Shown: one piece after another, positions 48,117-58,913 of the stretch
Layout: every line of letters begins with the position of its first letter
Numbering within the stretch: the first letter of the stretch is position 1
Made by a program: the position numbers and the translations under genes
Source of the DNA: Aldrovandia affinis
Lineage: Eukaryota > Chordata > Actinopteri > Notacanthiformes > Halosauridae
Assembly: GCA_029706075.1 (NCBI GenBank)
Contig: JAINUG010000261.1
Span: 1-64,000 of the forward strand
DNA length: 64,000 nucleotides
Reading direction: 5' to 3'
The notes under the pieces: generated by a model
What the model saw: only the letters and a program-made list of their open reading frames with translations
Database searches by the model: none
What the model was told of the DNA's origin: nothing

Positions 48117-48789
48117 ATTACACCGTTATACCACATATCGCCGGCTCATTAGCATTTCATTAATTGCACCCCAAGTTTGTATTTAGTAAATGTATTTCAG
48201 GTTTACACTATGTTACGTTTTGGACTTTTTAAAAAGTAGTTACTTTCTGTAATCTATCTTCAGATAGTTTGAAAAAGTAGTTACTTTCTGAGATTCAAAT
48301 ATTCTTATTCAAATATTTGTAATTATACACAAATGGTATTTGATTAGTTTTCAAATAATAGTTACTTTTCACAAAGCATATTTGAAAATATATTTATCCC
48401 AGGGCTGGTACGTGTATGTACTTGTAGTAATGTCAAATAAAGAACGGTAGGAGACTGTGTACGCATAGTCTTCTCTCTCGAATGTACAATCTCACCAGAT
48501 ATACAACTTTCTGTACAGCTTCATCTAGTGGGTGTACAGGGCATAACACAAGCACAGCTTTCACCAAATAAATAGAGTCATTCCTTAATACATTTCAGGG
48601 ATGAGCAGTATTGTACTTTACTAAAGACTTTGGATCAGTATTTGTGAATTGACTTAGTAATTTAAATGCAATCCTTCTGCAGTAACAGGGTTTTTCACAG
48701 CAGTTTTAATATAATTTGTGAACTGTGAAAAAAAAACTGTGTCCACACCGCAGAACAACTGAATAAGTTATGATTTCACATGCTTACTT

Positions 48790-49098
48790 AAAAGCAGTCC
48801 TTCAATAACAGGATAACAATGCCCCATCCACATGGCATGAGTGGTCACTGAATGGTCTTATGAGCATACAAACGATGTCAACCATATGCTATGGCCGTCT
48901 CAGATCAACCTAATTGAACACTTATGGGAGTGGCGCCTGAGACAGATTTTTCCACCACCATCAACAAAACACCTAATAATGGAATTTGTAGTGGAAGGAT
49001 GGTGTTGCATCCCTCCAATAGAATTCCAGACACTGGTAGAATCTATGCCACGGCATACTGAAGCTGTTCTGGCACGCTGTGGCCCAGCACCCAATTAA
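48790..49098 (+). pseudogene. Tc1-like transposase C-terminal fragment
   Basis: Frames read QDNNAP (about 48812), then NLIEHLW and PPSTKHLIMEF, ending VESMPRHTEAVLARCGPAPN at 49098: the last third of a fish Tc1 transposase, including the region of the final Glu. A frame change lies near 48840. Different from the Tc1 at 30151-31731. Confidence 0.75.
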
Positions 49099-49919
49099 TA
49101 CACTTTAGGTTGGTATATCCTTACTTGGCTTTGACCTTTATGAATGACCAATGATGACCAATGAGAGGCCACCAATACACAAACAAATCATTATCATGGC
49201 AATTTGACGCATCAAGTCACATAATTGATTTGACCTGTTCTATCATAATTTGACCCCTCAAGACATTTTAGTATAATTTGGCCATTCAGAAAAACCTAGT
49301 TCTTCAGGAGTAAAAATCCTTATGATCTCATATGTCATATCAATGATGCAATTTCATGTCAAATCATACTCATTACCTAAACAAAGTGAGCAAGTATGTT
49401 ACAGATGACTCATGACTCTATATATATAAAATATACTTATAAAGTGTAAGTGAAGGTAAATCAAGATTCACATCAAGCACATCATGATTCACGTTAATAA
49501 AGTCTGTAAGCATTGCATACACAAAATCCGTGCTCAGGCTTAAATTAAAATTATGTGTAACAGCTGAACATTTACCTTGAAAATGTAATATGGCAAAAAA
49601 TCTCTGCGAAATTCCAGTATTTATATTTTTCTTTGCACAAACAATGGTGTTCAGGGACCTCTAGTGGCCAGGATGAGTAATTATGACTTTGGTTGATTTC
49701 CACTCAAAACAGTGTCTGGAGAGAAATTGTGCCACTTGTGCCAAACAGTTCTTCCCCCTAAAGAAAACAACAACATCCACCCAGCAACAGCAGTAATCTA
49801 GAAGGAAGATGATATAATTCAGTGAGCCTCCTTCAATCTTGACAAGTGGCAGCCCTGAGAGAATCTGAGAGGTTCCTCATGTGTATTGGAACTGGGCATA
49901 TAACTAACATATACATATA

Positions 49920-50260
49920 TCTAAATGTAAAGTTCTGCATGTGGGACATAAAATATGTAAGACAAGAGTAGTTTGTGGGAGGAGCAAAGTTAAAATGTAT
50001 TCAAATTGAAAAGGTTGGGAGAAGTCTATCAGGATCTAAGTATTGTGCAGTCAAAAAGGCCCACAGGATGCTGGGATATATAGTAAAGTATTGAGTATAA
50101 ATCAATAAGATTATATTGATATTATATATGTCATTGATAAATACCATTGTCAGACCTAATTTAGAGTATTGTGTGCAGTTCTGGGCACCACACTTTGAGA
50201 AAGACACAATCTATTTAAAAAAAGCAAACTAAATTGCTTCCTGGTGTGTGGTATTCTTAT
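49920..50260 (+). pseudogene. LINE-like reverse transcriptase C-terminal remnant
   Basis: Broken frames give AVKKAHRMLGY (about 50050) and SLEYCVQFWAPHFEKDT-like residues (about 50160-50210), resembling the thumb-side region of LINE reverse transcriptases (EYCVQFW-P-H). Several stops and frame changes. Family not determined. Confidence 0.45.
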
Positions 50261-50508
50261 GTTCTTATGTGCTTATGTTCTTCTAAGATTCTTCTTTCTA
50301 GACGCGACCCTTTTTAAACTACCAGTTGGCATCAACAAAGCAGCAGATGCACAGTTGATGTCCACAGGAGAGCCAGCATAAGAACAGGGAAGCATTACCG
50401 TAGTATTATCAGTCTCTTTGTTACTGATACAGAGAGAAATACAGAGAATTTGAGGACTACTAGTTTTATTTCTCTCTGGTCAAACTGATTGCTTTTATTA
50501 CCTGGGAT

Positions 50509-50750
50509 TCAGCTGCAATAATCGGTGCATGAATCACATTCCTCACCAGTTGAATTTAGTTTCCCAATACAGTAATCAAGACATACCAAATTCTTCAGCT
50601 GCATTTCATTCCCATTTGCACAAATTTGCCTGTTCCAAAATGTTAAACCCAGAGGGAGGGTTCCAGCTGGCAAAATAACTCCCCCATCACAGCTCATGAG
50701 CAACTCTTGGGTCAGTTGGGTGCCTGAAGTCCACTGACGCAGTAGCTGTG
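50509..50750 (-). CDS. Unrecognised Cys-containing ORF, about 80 codons
   Basis: The minus-strand frame is open from about 50750 (LLRQWTSGTQLTQ) through an ATG at 50703 to a stop at 50509. Residues include GGVILPAGTLPLGLTFWNRQ, then NLVCLDYCIGKLNSTGEECD and SCTDYCS, with seven cysteines and one N-glycosylation sequon (NST). It could be an exon of an unknown secreted protein, a transposon piece, or chance. Absent from copy 1. Confidence 0.25.
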
Positions 50751-51206
50751 GCAGTTCAGCTGGTAGATGATAGAATTGAAAATAAGCGGTCAGCTGGCTG
50801 TGTGCTTTTCATTCACTTGCTAGTGAGTGCGCTCTGGAATTGACAGAAGGCATTGCAGTGATGGGATGGCCAACATCTACAATTTGTCCAAATCTAAATT
50901 GGGATGAAAAAGGAGAAAAAATACTGTGGTCTCCAAGTTGTCAAAATATATTGAAACTCTTTTTTGCTTTGCTAAACACATTGTAGTGAATTGGGATGGT
51001 TATAGTGTGTGGGAAGGGAAGAGGTAGTGTGTGTGGGTGCACATAGGTAAGTAAATGTTTGGTGCAGTTCCAATATAACAGATGTGCATTGAAACAATTT
51101 TTCTTTATTTTATTTGAAAATGCTAGAAATGCTACTGCAGCATAATAATTTTTCAGAGAGCATCTAAGGATAATGACAGATAAATGAGGCCACTGCTAAC
51201 TCATTA

Positions 51207-51306
51207 NNNNNNNNNNNNNNNNNNNNNNNNNNNNNNNNNNNNNNNNNNNNNNNNNNNNNNNNNNNNNNNNNNNNNNNNNNNNNNNNNNNNNNNNNNNNNN
51301 NNNNNN
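51207..51306. other. Assembly gap (100 N)
   Basis: Exactly 100 N, the conventional placeholder for a gap of unknown size. It sits at the right edge of segment copy 2, inside the expected second NXPE 3' exon. Confidence 0.99.
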
Positions 51307-51349
51307 GCGCTACACTTATGTTGTGTATGACTTAAAAAAAATAATACAT

Positions 51350-52150
51350 TACAATTTTACAATATGCACATTTTTTAAAATATTTGATATTTTAATTTCT
51401 TTTAATCCCTCTGTCTGGGCCCCCTTGTTGCAATTAGACACTAGGCACATGCCTAGTTTGCCGATGCCTACACTACCAGTCAAAAGTTTTAACCTCTGGC
51501 AGTTTACCACTTACCTTTGTACCATTTCAGGCTATTCACTGGACTTGAAAAGCTTACATTTCAGTAAAAACTTACATTTCAGGGTGTTCTAAAACTTCTG
51601 ACTGGTGTAGATCCATCCCTGGGAGTGAGTCACCACAGCAATGTTTGGAGAAAATGACGGCTGGGTGAAGGAGGACCTTGCAGTGGTACAAGACTACTGG
51701 CATACCTGGGGATTGAACCTGCAACCTTTGTGTCGCAAGCCTGCCTACATTATCCATCCTCCATTTTACCACAAGGAGATCAGCAGATCAGCCTGATGAA
51801 GGCCCCATGGAGACATTGGGGGGATTCACCCTCAAAGCCAAAAAGGGTGACATGCACCTGAAAACAAAATCTCTGAGAGTAGAAAGGACAAAAAAGGGAA
51901 CATATCAAATCTTTCCCAACAATTGAATCCATAGGCACAAATTACATATCCCCCCACTTTTTGAAATTACATTTTTCTCCCCCCCACTTTTTACCTAGTG
52001 TTATTTTTTTGGTTATTTTGCACAAGCCCCACCAGCTCGACTGCCAGATGATATATTGTTTGTGTGTATTGAAGCTTTCGGAGCTGTATAAAGAATTTTT
52101 ATCCAAGATACAAATTTTGTATGGGCAATAGGAACCGCACTCTAATGGGT
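51350..52150 (-). mobile_element. Third, inverted and diverged copy of the hAT-associated repeat
   Basis: Reverse-complement match to 5140-5760. 51360-51470 matches 5640-5760; 51610-51800 carries the tRNA-like GGGGATTGAACCTGCAACC; 51900-52150 matches the C/G tract region. More diverged than the other two copies and interrupted by a small MITE at 51472-51608. Confidence 0.75.
51472..51608. mobile_element. Short Tc1-type MITE
   Basis: The left end CACTACCAGTCAAAAGTTTT and right end AAAACTTCTGACTGGTGTAG are inverted and resemble fish Tc1-family termini. About 137 bp, no coding capacity. It splits the inverted hAT-associated repeat. Confidence 0.65.
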
Positions 52151-52261
52151 CCTTATCTTTCTTTAGGAGTAATGAAATGGAAACTTAGTATAAACTTGAA
52201 AGCAGTTGGATGTACTTAAGCTTTTGGTAAAAATTAAGGAAAGAAGTGGGCATAAAATTTA

Positions 52262-52612
52262 TTTGGGGTCGAGCTTCCGGTGACGCATCTATGGCGGTAC
52301 TCTAATTTCTAATTTCTTCAACATCTTGGTTATTTATTATTAATATAGCAGCTTTCACCCTTTAAACCACAACCAATGATCACATGGCAACACCAGGCAA
52401 GTCATCGCGCAAACTGGAAAGATAATTTTCGCCTATCAAGAAGAAATTTAGGGATTCAACCAACATGATCTCCCGAGAAGAACTGGATAGGGCCATTTTG
52501 AAAGGCGTTAAAATAGCACTACTTGAGCAATGGGGCGATCTTAACTCTATCATCACAACTGCAGTTACGGATGCCCTGACCAGTCTGAAATTGACACCTC
52601 AGCTTCCATTAC
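52262..52612 (+). mobile_element. L1-type LINE, 5' end and ORF1 N-terminus
   Basis: Starts near GAGCTTCCGGTGACGCATCTATGGCGG, typical of fish L1 5' ends. An ORF from 52465 (MISREELDRAILKGVKIALL) continues to about 52600 as the N-terminal part of an ORF1-type protein. It is then interrupted by an L2-type element and resumes at about 54830. Confidence 0.6.
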
Positions 52613-52927
52613 GATCAGTTCTGGTGTTAGCTATCGGGAAGTGGCGCTGCTCTGTTGTGACCCGGGCTGCCCTGCTGCTGCCGTGTAGTGTTTTTGTTTG
52701 TTTGTTTGTTTGTTTGTGTCTAATATTGCATGATTTTATTAGTACTACACAACAATGATTTTGTTGGAAGTACTGTTCCTGATTTTAATCGTCTGGGAAC
52801 TTATAACAAAATGCCATTCAACTCCAGCATGTTGGGATACCAAGCCGGCACTCCTACGCTACACCCGAGACCAACTCCTGCTGCTCCACCCCAGCTGCAC
52901 ACTTGCTCCCCAGCTACCTAGAGAACT

Positions 52928-54059
52928 GTGGGCTCGGACTCCGAGCGAACATGGACGACCGCGCAAGAGGGGAAAACGCGTAGGGGTAAGACAGAGACTA
53001 CGGAGAAGAGCAGACAGACCACCTCTGCCTTCCATGATTCTCTACAATGCCCGTTCCATGAAGAGCAGTTGACGAGCTACGATTTAACACCAGAGTTCGA
53101 CACGAGTACCGGGATTCGTGCCTGCTTGTGTTCACCGAGACCTGGCTACAGGAGGATGTACCCGACTCGCTCGTTGCCCTGGGAGGCGCTCCGACAGGAA
53201 TGCAAACTCGGGAAAGAGTAAGGGAGGAGGCACCTGTGTCTTTGTCAACCAAAAGTGGTGCTCTCAATTCACCACGAGGGAGTTGGTTTGTAAACCCGAC
53301 ATTGAGCTGGTATATCTAACTCTCAGACCCTTTTATCTTCCCCGTGAATTCCGGTATATTTTATTATGTACTGTTTATTTCCCGCCGAGTGTAAACGCTG
53401 CAAAGGCAGCCACCACAATAGCAGACTGTGTTCACAGACAATTGAAACGCACCCCTGAAACGCCTTGTTTTATTGCTGGTGATTTTAACCATTGTAAGCT
53501 TGAAGCTGCGCTGCCTGGATTCAAGCAATATGTAGACTGTAATACTAGAGGCAAAATAATTCTGGACAAATGCTATGGCAATGTTAAAGATGCCTACACA
53601 GCCAAGGCTAAACCCCCATTAGGCACCTCTGACCATAATGTTGTCCATTTAATTCCCACCTACAAGTCCCTGCTTAAAAGCAGTAAACCACAAGTAAAAA
53701 CTGTACATGTTTGGAACAATGATGGCATTGAAACCTTAAAAGGCTGCTTTTCCTGTACCAATTGGGAGCTCTTTCATAGCCTGGACTTAGAAGAGGGAAG
53801 AGATACCATTACAGACTATATTAAATTTTGTAGAGATAATGTGTTAACCCAGAAGTCAATAACTATGTACCCAAACAACAAACCCTATATTTCCAAGGAA
53901 ATTAAAAAGTGCATAGTTCAGAAAAAAATAGCATTTAAGAGTGGGGATTTTGTGGCTATGGGGAATATTCAGAAAGAACTCAACCACAAATTAAGGAAGG
54001 CTAGGAGGAAGGAGAAATTTGAAACCCACTGCTCTTCTATGAACACCAAAAAACTATGA
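52928..54059 (+). pseudogene. L2-type LINE endonuclease domain
   Basis: An upstream frame has LPSMILYNARSMKSS, a second LVFTETWLQED, and a third (to 54059) GGGTCVFVNQKWCSQF, CFIAGDFNHCKLEAALPGF and TSDHNVVHLIPTYK. These are the N-R-S, E-T-W, G-D-F-N and S-D-H blocks of apurinic-type endonucleases in L2/CR1 elements. The order shows frame changes near 53070 and 53200. A linker (YPNNKPYISKEIKKCI) precedes RT. Inactive. Confidence 0.85.
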
Positions 54060-54225
54060 ACTCCATGAAATTTATGACAAACATGGCTCCAGCTAAAAAG
54101 TGTCTTAGTGTTTTAAATGAGGGTGAGAAGGCCAATGAATTAAACAACTTTTATGTGAGGTTTGAAACAGCTGACTTCTGTTTGAAACAGCTGACTTCTC
54201 GTAGGAGCAAAAAGTGGCTCTAGAT

Positions 54226-54430
54226 CAGGGGTGGGCAATCTTACCCTGTGTGGGCCGGTGTGGGTGCAGGCTTTTGTTCCAACTGAACAGTGACACACCT
54301 GATTCCACTAATCAAAGCCCTGATTGAAGACTTTGATTAGCTGATTAGTCAAATCAGGTGAGCTACTGCTCGGCTGGAACAAAAGCCTGCACCCACACCG
54401 GCCCACACAGGGTAAGATTGCCCACCCCTG
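54226..54430. mobile_element. hAT MITE, 205 bp
   Basis: Perfect or near-perfect long inverted repeat: CAGGGGTGGGCAATCTTACC on the left and its inverse on the right, arms of about 60 bp. It is flanked by the 8-bp duplication CTCTAGAT (54218-54225; 54431-54438). The 8-bp duplication and CAGGGGTG ends are diagnostic of hAT. It sits in the L2 element between endonuclease and RT. Any ORF over it (54358-54702) mixes MITE and LINE codons. Confidence 0.93.
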
Positions 54431-54438
54431 CTCTAGAT

Positions 54439-54825
54439 ACATTACCTGCATCGAACTATCCAAAAATCACCATTTACCAGCATGTAGTACAGAGACTGTT
54501 CTCATGCACCTGCCACAGGAAGGCCACTGGACCAGATGGCATTTCTGGGTTTCTGCTGAAATCATGCAGTGAAGAGCTGGCAGAGGCCTGGTGTCCTATC
54601 TACCAGAAGTCTCTGGACTTACATTCTGTTCCTTCCACCTGGAAAAACTCATCAAAAAAGCATGCTGTAAGGAAAATAATGACTACCGTCCAGTTGCTTT
54701 GACTTCAGTAGTTATGAAGTGTTTCGAGAAAATCATTATCAACCTATTGAAAACAGAATTCAGCTGCTCACTAGATCCTTTTCAGTTCGCCTATAGGTGT
54801 AACAGACGAGGGTGGACAGTGTCCA
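54439..54825 (+). pseudogene. L2-type reverse transcriptase, N-terminal part
   Basis: RKATGPDGISGFLLKSC (about 54520) and, after a frame change near 54650, NDYRPVALTSVVMKCFEKII and LDPFQFAYRCNR are RT blocks 1-2a. The catalytic YADD region is missing because the element ends at about 54815. Confidence 0.85.
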
Positions 54826-55735
54826 AAAAGCAACTCGCTCGGATCATGCTTTGATGATCAAGCACGCATGATCGAGCAACTCAGGTCTAAACTCATAGAC
54901 ATGGAGGACAGAAGTCGTAGAAATAATTTGAAGCTAGTTAGCTTACCAGAATCGGCAGAGGGCTCCAATGCCATTGCCTTCCTTTAGAAGAATTTGCCGA
55001 AGTGGATCCCTACCCTGACCAGTCGTCACATTCCAATAGAGAGGGCTCATCGCATATATGAAGGGAAAAGTGCGGTTCCAATTCAAGGACGCAAATTTTC
55101 CGTCTGCTGAACTACACGGACAGACAAGCGATACTGAATGAAGTAAGGGACACACACCCTACCCATGACCGGCACAACCTGCTCTTCTTTGTGGATTACA
55201 GTAAGGAGACTTCACGCAACAGGAAAGAGATGTCCCAGTTCAGACGTCGTCTGGAGGCTACTGGATTGCAACTGCAACCCTTTCTGATGTATCCGGCTAT
55301 TCTAATATACGCCATTTAGCAGACGCTTTTATCCAAAGCAATTTACAGTAGTGAATGCATACATTTTCAGTATATGTGGTCCCAGTGGGGATTGAACCCA
55401 CAACCTAAGCGTTGCCAACGCTGTACTCTACCTACTGAGCCACACAGAACCACATACCTAAAGGTGACATACCAAGGCAAGCAGCTACAACTACATTCAC
55501 TGAAGGAGGCAGTTTCTTCAGTCTTTGCAACCGCTGAGGAGGCCCCGTGAACCAGGTGCAGAAGCTCCACTGGACAACAACGAGATGGATCTCAGCGGAC
55601 CCCCGGGAGGTGACACTCGAACCCGGAGTGGTGCCCAACCACCGTGGACGGCTCCAGCGGCCAGAGTGGCTTCGCCGGTCAACGTTGCATCGATGGGTAC
55701 CGCCAACTCACTGAGTAATGGTAGCAACTAGCTAA
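54826..55735 (+). pseudogene. L1 ORF1 C-terminal part (transposase_22-like), interrupted
   Basis: MEDRSRRNNLKLVSLPESAE (about 54900), then LPKWIPTLTSRHIPIERAHR, LLFFVDYSKETSRNRKEMSQ and QGKQLQLHSLKEAVSSVFAT (about 55480) are consecutive parts of fish L1 ORF1 proteins. Several stops and frame changes, and a repeat (55300-55465) inserted between the last two. It continues the L1 piece at 52262-52612. Confidence 0.75.
55300..55465. mobile_element. Teleost tRNA-related repeat
   Basis: Contains CATTTAGCAGACGCTTTTAT-CC and GGGGATTGAACCCACAAC-C followed by CTACTGAGCCACA, a pair of blocks found together in a very common teleost repeat. On the minus strand the second block looks like a tRNA (A and B boxes: TGGCTCAGTAGG, GGTTCAATCCCC). 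Inserted in L1 ORF1. Confidence 0.7.
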
Positions 55736-56502
55736 ACAGTGTTTTGTTCATATTTCTACGGAGAACTGCCACCGACAAGATAGGTTAGCTTCGAGTTTCG
55801 TTTGCTGCATAACATGGTTTGACTGGCTGGCAGGTTGGCTACCAACTGACTGGCTAGCTAGCTAACTAACTACATCGGGACTTCTGACTTCATTAAGCAA
55901 GGTCAGTGTTTTCATTTTAAGTACACTCACACGGTTAGTCAGACCTGAGCGAATGGCAAACAACGTAATCTACCCTTTATTTTCATAATCACGCCATGGC
56001 TTTCCTTTTGTGTAACGTTACTAGCTATTGGAATTAGCTAGCTAGCTAACTTACAGTAAACGGTTTCGTTTGATGGCTAATTTGACTTTTTGTTGAACGG
56101 ACGATGACTGATTAACAATTCAACGTCGGTTAAATGTGATTGGTGTGACAACTTAGTGGTATCATTTAGATGTATTCAAACTACATGTTTCAGCCTCTCT
56201 CTTCTCCCTCATAAGTTTAGTTAAAGCCCCGCTTCATCATGTAACGTTAGCTAAGTTGTTGGCGGAGGGATATGTATTGCCGTAGAGCAGTCACGGCTCT
56301 GAGAAACGTTACTTTTTTGCAACCCAAGGGAGGGTTTGTCTATTCCCTGCGGATTGCGTCTTTTGTGTATATAGTTTGTGTGTTTTCATGCTTATATTTT
56401 TTATTTGTAGCGGCTTGGATGGTCACTGGGCATTCTATGTATTTTTTGAGAGGGTGGGTAACTTTACTTATAGCTCATTTAATTACTACAACAGAGTACA
56501 AA
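55736..56502 (+). other. L1 inter-ORF region or later insertion
   Basis: AT-rich, with tandem GCTAGCTAACTAA-type stretches (55850-55875, 56035-56050). No coding similarity. It separates L1 ORF1 from the start of ORF2; longer than expected, so another unrecognised insertion is possible. Confidence 0.4.
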
Positions 56503-56640
56503 TATGGCTGAAATGAATGTTATGGGCTGGAATCTTCGGGGTTTCAATAATTCGGTAAAGCGTACCAGGTGCCTTGAATTCTTGCATCATAAACGTGTAT
56601 CGGTAGCTATGATTCAAGAGTCTCATCTTAAACTTCTCCT
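56503..56640 (+). pseudogene. L1 ORF2 endonuclease N-terminus, truncated
   Basis: ATGGCTGAAATG starts a frame giving MNVMGWNLRGFNNSVKRTRC then FLHHKRVSVAMIQESHLK: the W-N-x-R-G and Q-E-x-H motifs of L1 endonuclease. It is cut off after about 45 codons by the 3' end of another LINE. Confidence 0.8.
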
Positions 56641-57070
56641 ATAGAGCTCCTTCTCCTATAGAGCTCCTTTACTGTGGAACAGTCTACCCGTCTCTGTGAA
56701 GGAGTCAGACACGGTCTCAATTTTCAAGTCTAGGTTAAAAACACATCTCTTTAGTCTTTCTTATAGTCATTAGTTGCAGATGTGGAGGAGGCGTAGCAAT
56801 AGAGCCTTCTGGTGCAATGAGCTATCCTTACTGTCACCAATCATAAGTGATGATCCGCCCCTATCAGGACTGCTGATGATGTGGCGGGATGGTCTCTGAG
56901 TGCCCTCATGGCTGCGTGCTCCCTGTGCCACTCACCTAATTAGTTATGCTGCCCTAGATTACTTCTGCTGGTGCAAAAGTGTTATCACTCTACTCTTTCC
57001 TCTGATCCGGTGTGATATTTATCATAGTCATAATTGATAATTATAATTATATAAATAATACCTAACCATA
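56641..57070 (+). mobile_element. 3' end of a different LINE
   Basis: Starts with a 17-bp tandem duplication (CTCCTATAGAGCTCCTT). The frame LLWNSLPVSVKESDTVSIFK then SRLKTHLFSLSYS matches the C-terminus of LINE reverse transcriptases, followed by a 3' untranslated region. Family not determined. Confidence 0.6.
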
Positions 57071-57600
57071 TTTGCCATAATTTCAATTAACTCGTTCTGT
57101 ATATCATGGTGAGTATACTTCGCATTTCTGGGATTGTCTGATATTTCTTACGCAACAGTTTTGTCGAACTTGCCAATAACGTGTAAAAGTTCAATGAAGT
57201 TTAATGTTCAAGATGGCAACGTATCGTACATAGGCTAGTTATAGGTACTCTCATCTCGCGAGACCCCCCATTTTGATTTAAGGTGTTTTATGAAAATTTA
57301 AAATTGTAAGGAAATGCTTGGGGGGGCTGCGCCGGTGCTATGCAAATTCCTGATGGGGCTATAGCCCCGGCAAGCCCCACCCTGGCGCCGCCACTGCCTG
57401 CCTGTCCACCAACATCACCAATTAAGATTCATCTGCCTGAACGCTTGTTCAGTTCATATAACCATCAAAGAAAAATGAGCAATTGCAATATTGGTTTAAA
57501 AGCGTACAATACTCGAAAGTCGAAAGCTTGATAGTCGAAAACTGACACGCACGTGGCCAGCAGCGGACGTGTACGCAGACACGCACGCGGTGCTGTACAT
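57071..57600. other. Unassigned DNA with GC block at 57310-57400
   Basis: 57320-57400 (GGGGCTATAGCCCCGG, CTGGCGCCGCCACTG) contains a short perfect palindrome and an edge of the kind seen at fish DNA-transposon ends, but no partner end was found. The following 57405-57500 partly matches, inverted, the LINE tail at 4650-4870. Confidence 0.35.
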
Positions 57601-57619
57601 ACTAGTGATGTGAAGTTAG

Positions 57620-57770
57620 GTTCTTTTTCCTGACTCGTTCGCGAACGATTCGTTCAGTGAAAAGAACGAATCGTTCAATTCATTCACTTGATTCAGTAAT
57701 CCCCACTTCCCCAGATCGCATAGGAACCCTCATTCGTTCAGACATGTCTCATTCATTTAGTCAAGACCAA
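57620..57770. repeat. Dense GAACGA/TCGTTC palindromic motif cluster
   Basis: TCGTTCGCGAACGA (57637-57650) is a perfect palindrome, followed by TTCGTTCAGTGAAAAGAACGAA (an inverted repeat) and more TCGTTCA/ATTCATTCA steps. Such clusters mark a fish DNA-transposon terminus; the superfamily was not identified. Confidence 0.5.
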
Positions 57771-58234
57771 AAATGGACAAATTCCCCTGGATAAAATGCG
57801 GTAGGCATTTTTGAGGAAAAGTACTTCATGTGTTGTTTCTATATGATTTTTAGGTGCTGAATCCATTTATGTAGTATAACAAGCTGTAAAAGTTGTTGTT
57901 TAGTCATAAATAATAAAAAACTAAATGGCCTCCAAAACGGTTTTATTCTGTTTATTAAATCCAATCAAAGCAAGAAACAAGCAAAAAAAGTGTCTGGTAC
58001 AGTTTAAATCTTAAGCTAATTAAAACAAAACTATGCATTCACAGATTCTTCAAGCATGTAAATGATGGAAAACCAGTCTGAACGGATTGTCTTCAATACA
58101 AAGCAAAAAATAAGCTCCACTATTTCCAAACTCTGTGATCAGAAACCTTTCAAACAAAATAAACTATCAGTAATATGACTTGCAAAACACAAAACATCCC
58201 ACAAGTTACTGATTCATGCAAGTATCACTGGACT

Positions 58235-58913
58235 TTATGCACTTGCAAGATGCAATTGGAAGTAAGCGATCAGCAGTACCAAGATGTCTGTGTCTCTTGC
58301 AGAGACAACAATGCTCGCTGCTCTGCTTCTAATGCAGTAAAGAACAACTCTTGTGTCTGCCTCTTCATGTTTAGCTTCCAAGCTGTCAGTGTCAATGGTT
58401 GTGTCAGAAGCTTCGACCCTCTCATCGTCGCTGAAGCCACCTGCAGCGACTATGGTCTTGTTGGCTGGTGCTCTCAGAATCAGTTGTTGTGAGATAAAGC
58501 GAGCAAGGTCTGCCTTGTTGTCCTCGTGAGCAATGAAGTTCTGCCACTTTGCAGGAAGAGGCAATTCTCTGCTCTCAACTGGTCTCCTGATTGCCACCGA
58601 GCCTCTTCCATGCCATTTCCGTGTTCCACTTTTGATTGAGTGCTTGTGGTATCGATCAAACAGGACATCAAAGAGCTTCAAACTCTTTGGAAGCAAACAA
58701 TGTCACAAGTTCTTCTGCAGGGCCGTTCTTTGTCTTGTCCAATCATTCTTTCAGATCAGGATTCCTGTCTTCCAGGAAGCTAAGCAGCTGAGGAAAAAGT
58801 ATCCCCCACATGGATTGGAGAGTGATTTTGTGGGCTCTAATTGCTTTGGTGTAGGACTTTCCTGCCATTCCTGCCATAACCGGATGATCCATTCTAGCAT
58901 CAACCAATTATAA
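58235..58913 (-). pseudogene. Transposon-associated ORF with PIN/NYN-like motif, C-terminal part
   Basis: The minus-strand frame 58696-58235 carries KWQNFIAHEDNKADLARFIS, KTIVAAGGFSDDERV, EEADTRVVLYCI and SARDTDILVLLIAYF; the E-x-x-D-T-R and D-T-D acidic pattern resembles PIN-like nuclease folds common in fish transposon proteins. Upstream (58900-58700) another frame reads HKITLQSMWGILFPQLLSFL, with stops. The C-terminus is cut at about 58235. The element family is unknown to me. Confidence 0.55.

Larger units (their letters stand above)
48548..50752. other. Copy-2-only 2.2-kb stretch
   Basis: Lies between sequences that are adjacent in copy 1 (GGGCATAAC | CAGTTCAGCTGG, 13019-13025). Without clear target duplications it may be a deletion in copy 1 rather than an insertion. 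It contains a Tc1 transposase fragment, a LINE RT-like remnant and an unexplained ORF, listed separately. 49100-49900 shows nothing recognisable. Confidence 0.6.
52613..54825 (+). mobile_element. L2/CR1-type LINE fragment nested in L1 ORF1
   Basis: Carries the endonuclease and the first part of the reverse transcriptase of one element, in the plus direction, between two halves of L1 ORF1. A GTTT repeat (52694-52715) lies near its left edge. It is truncated in the RT near 54810, without a normal 3' tail, so the right junction is not a regular LINE end. Confidence 0.65.

Noticed and set aside
54358..54702. 114-codon ORF beginning in the MITE
   Set aside because: The first part is MITE sequence; only the second part is LINE RT, already annotated.
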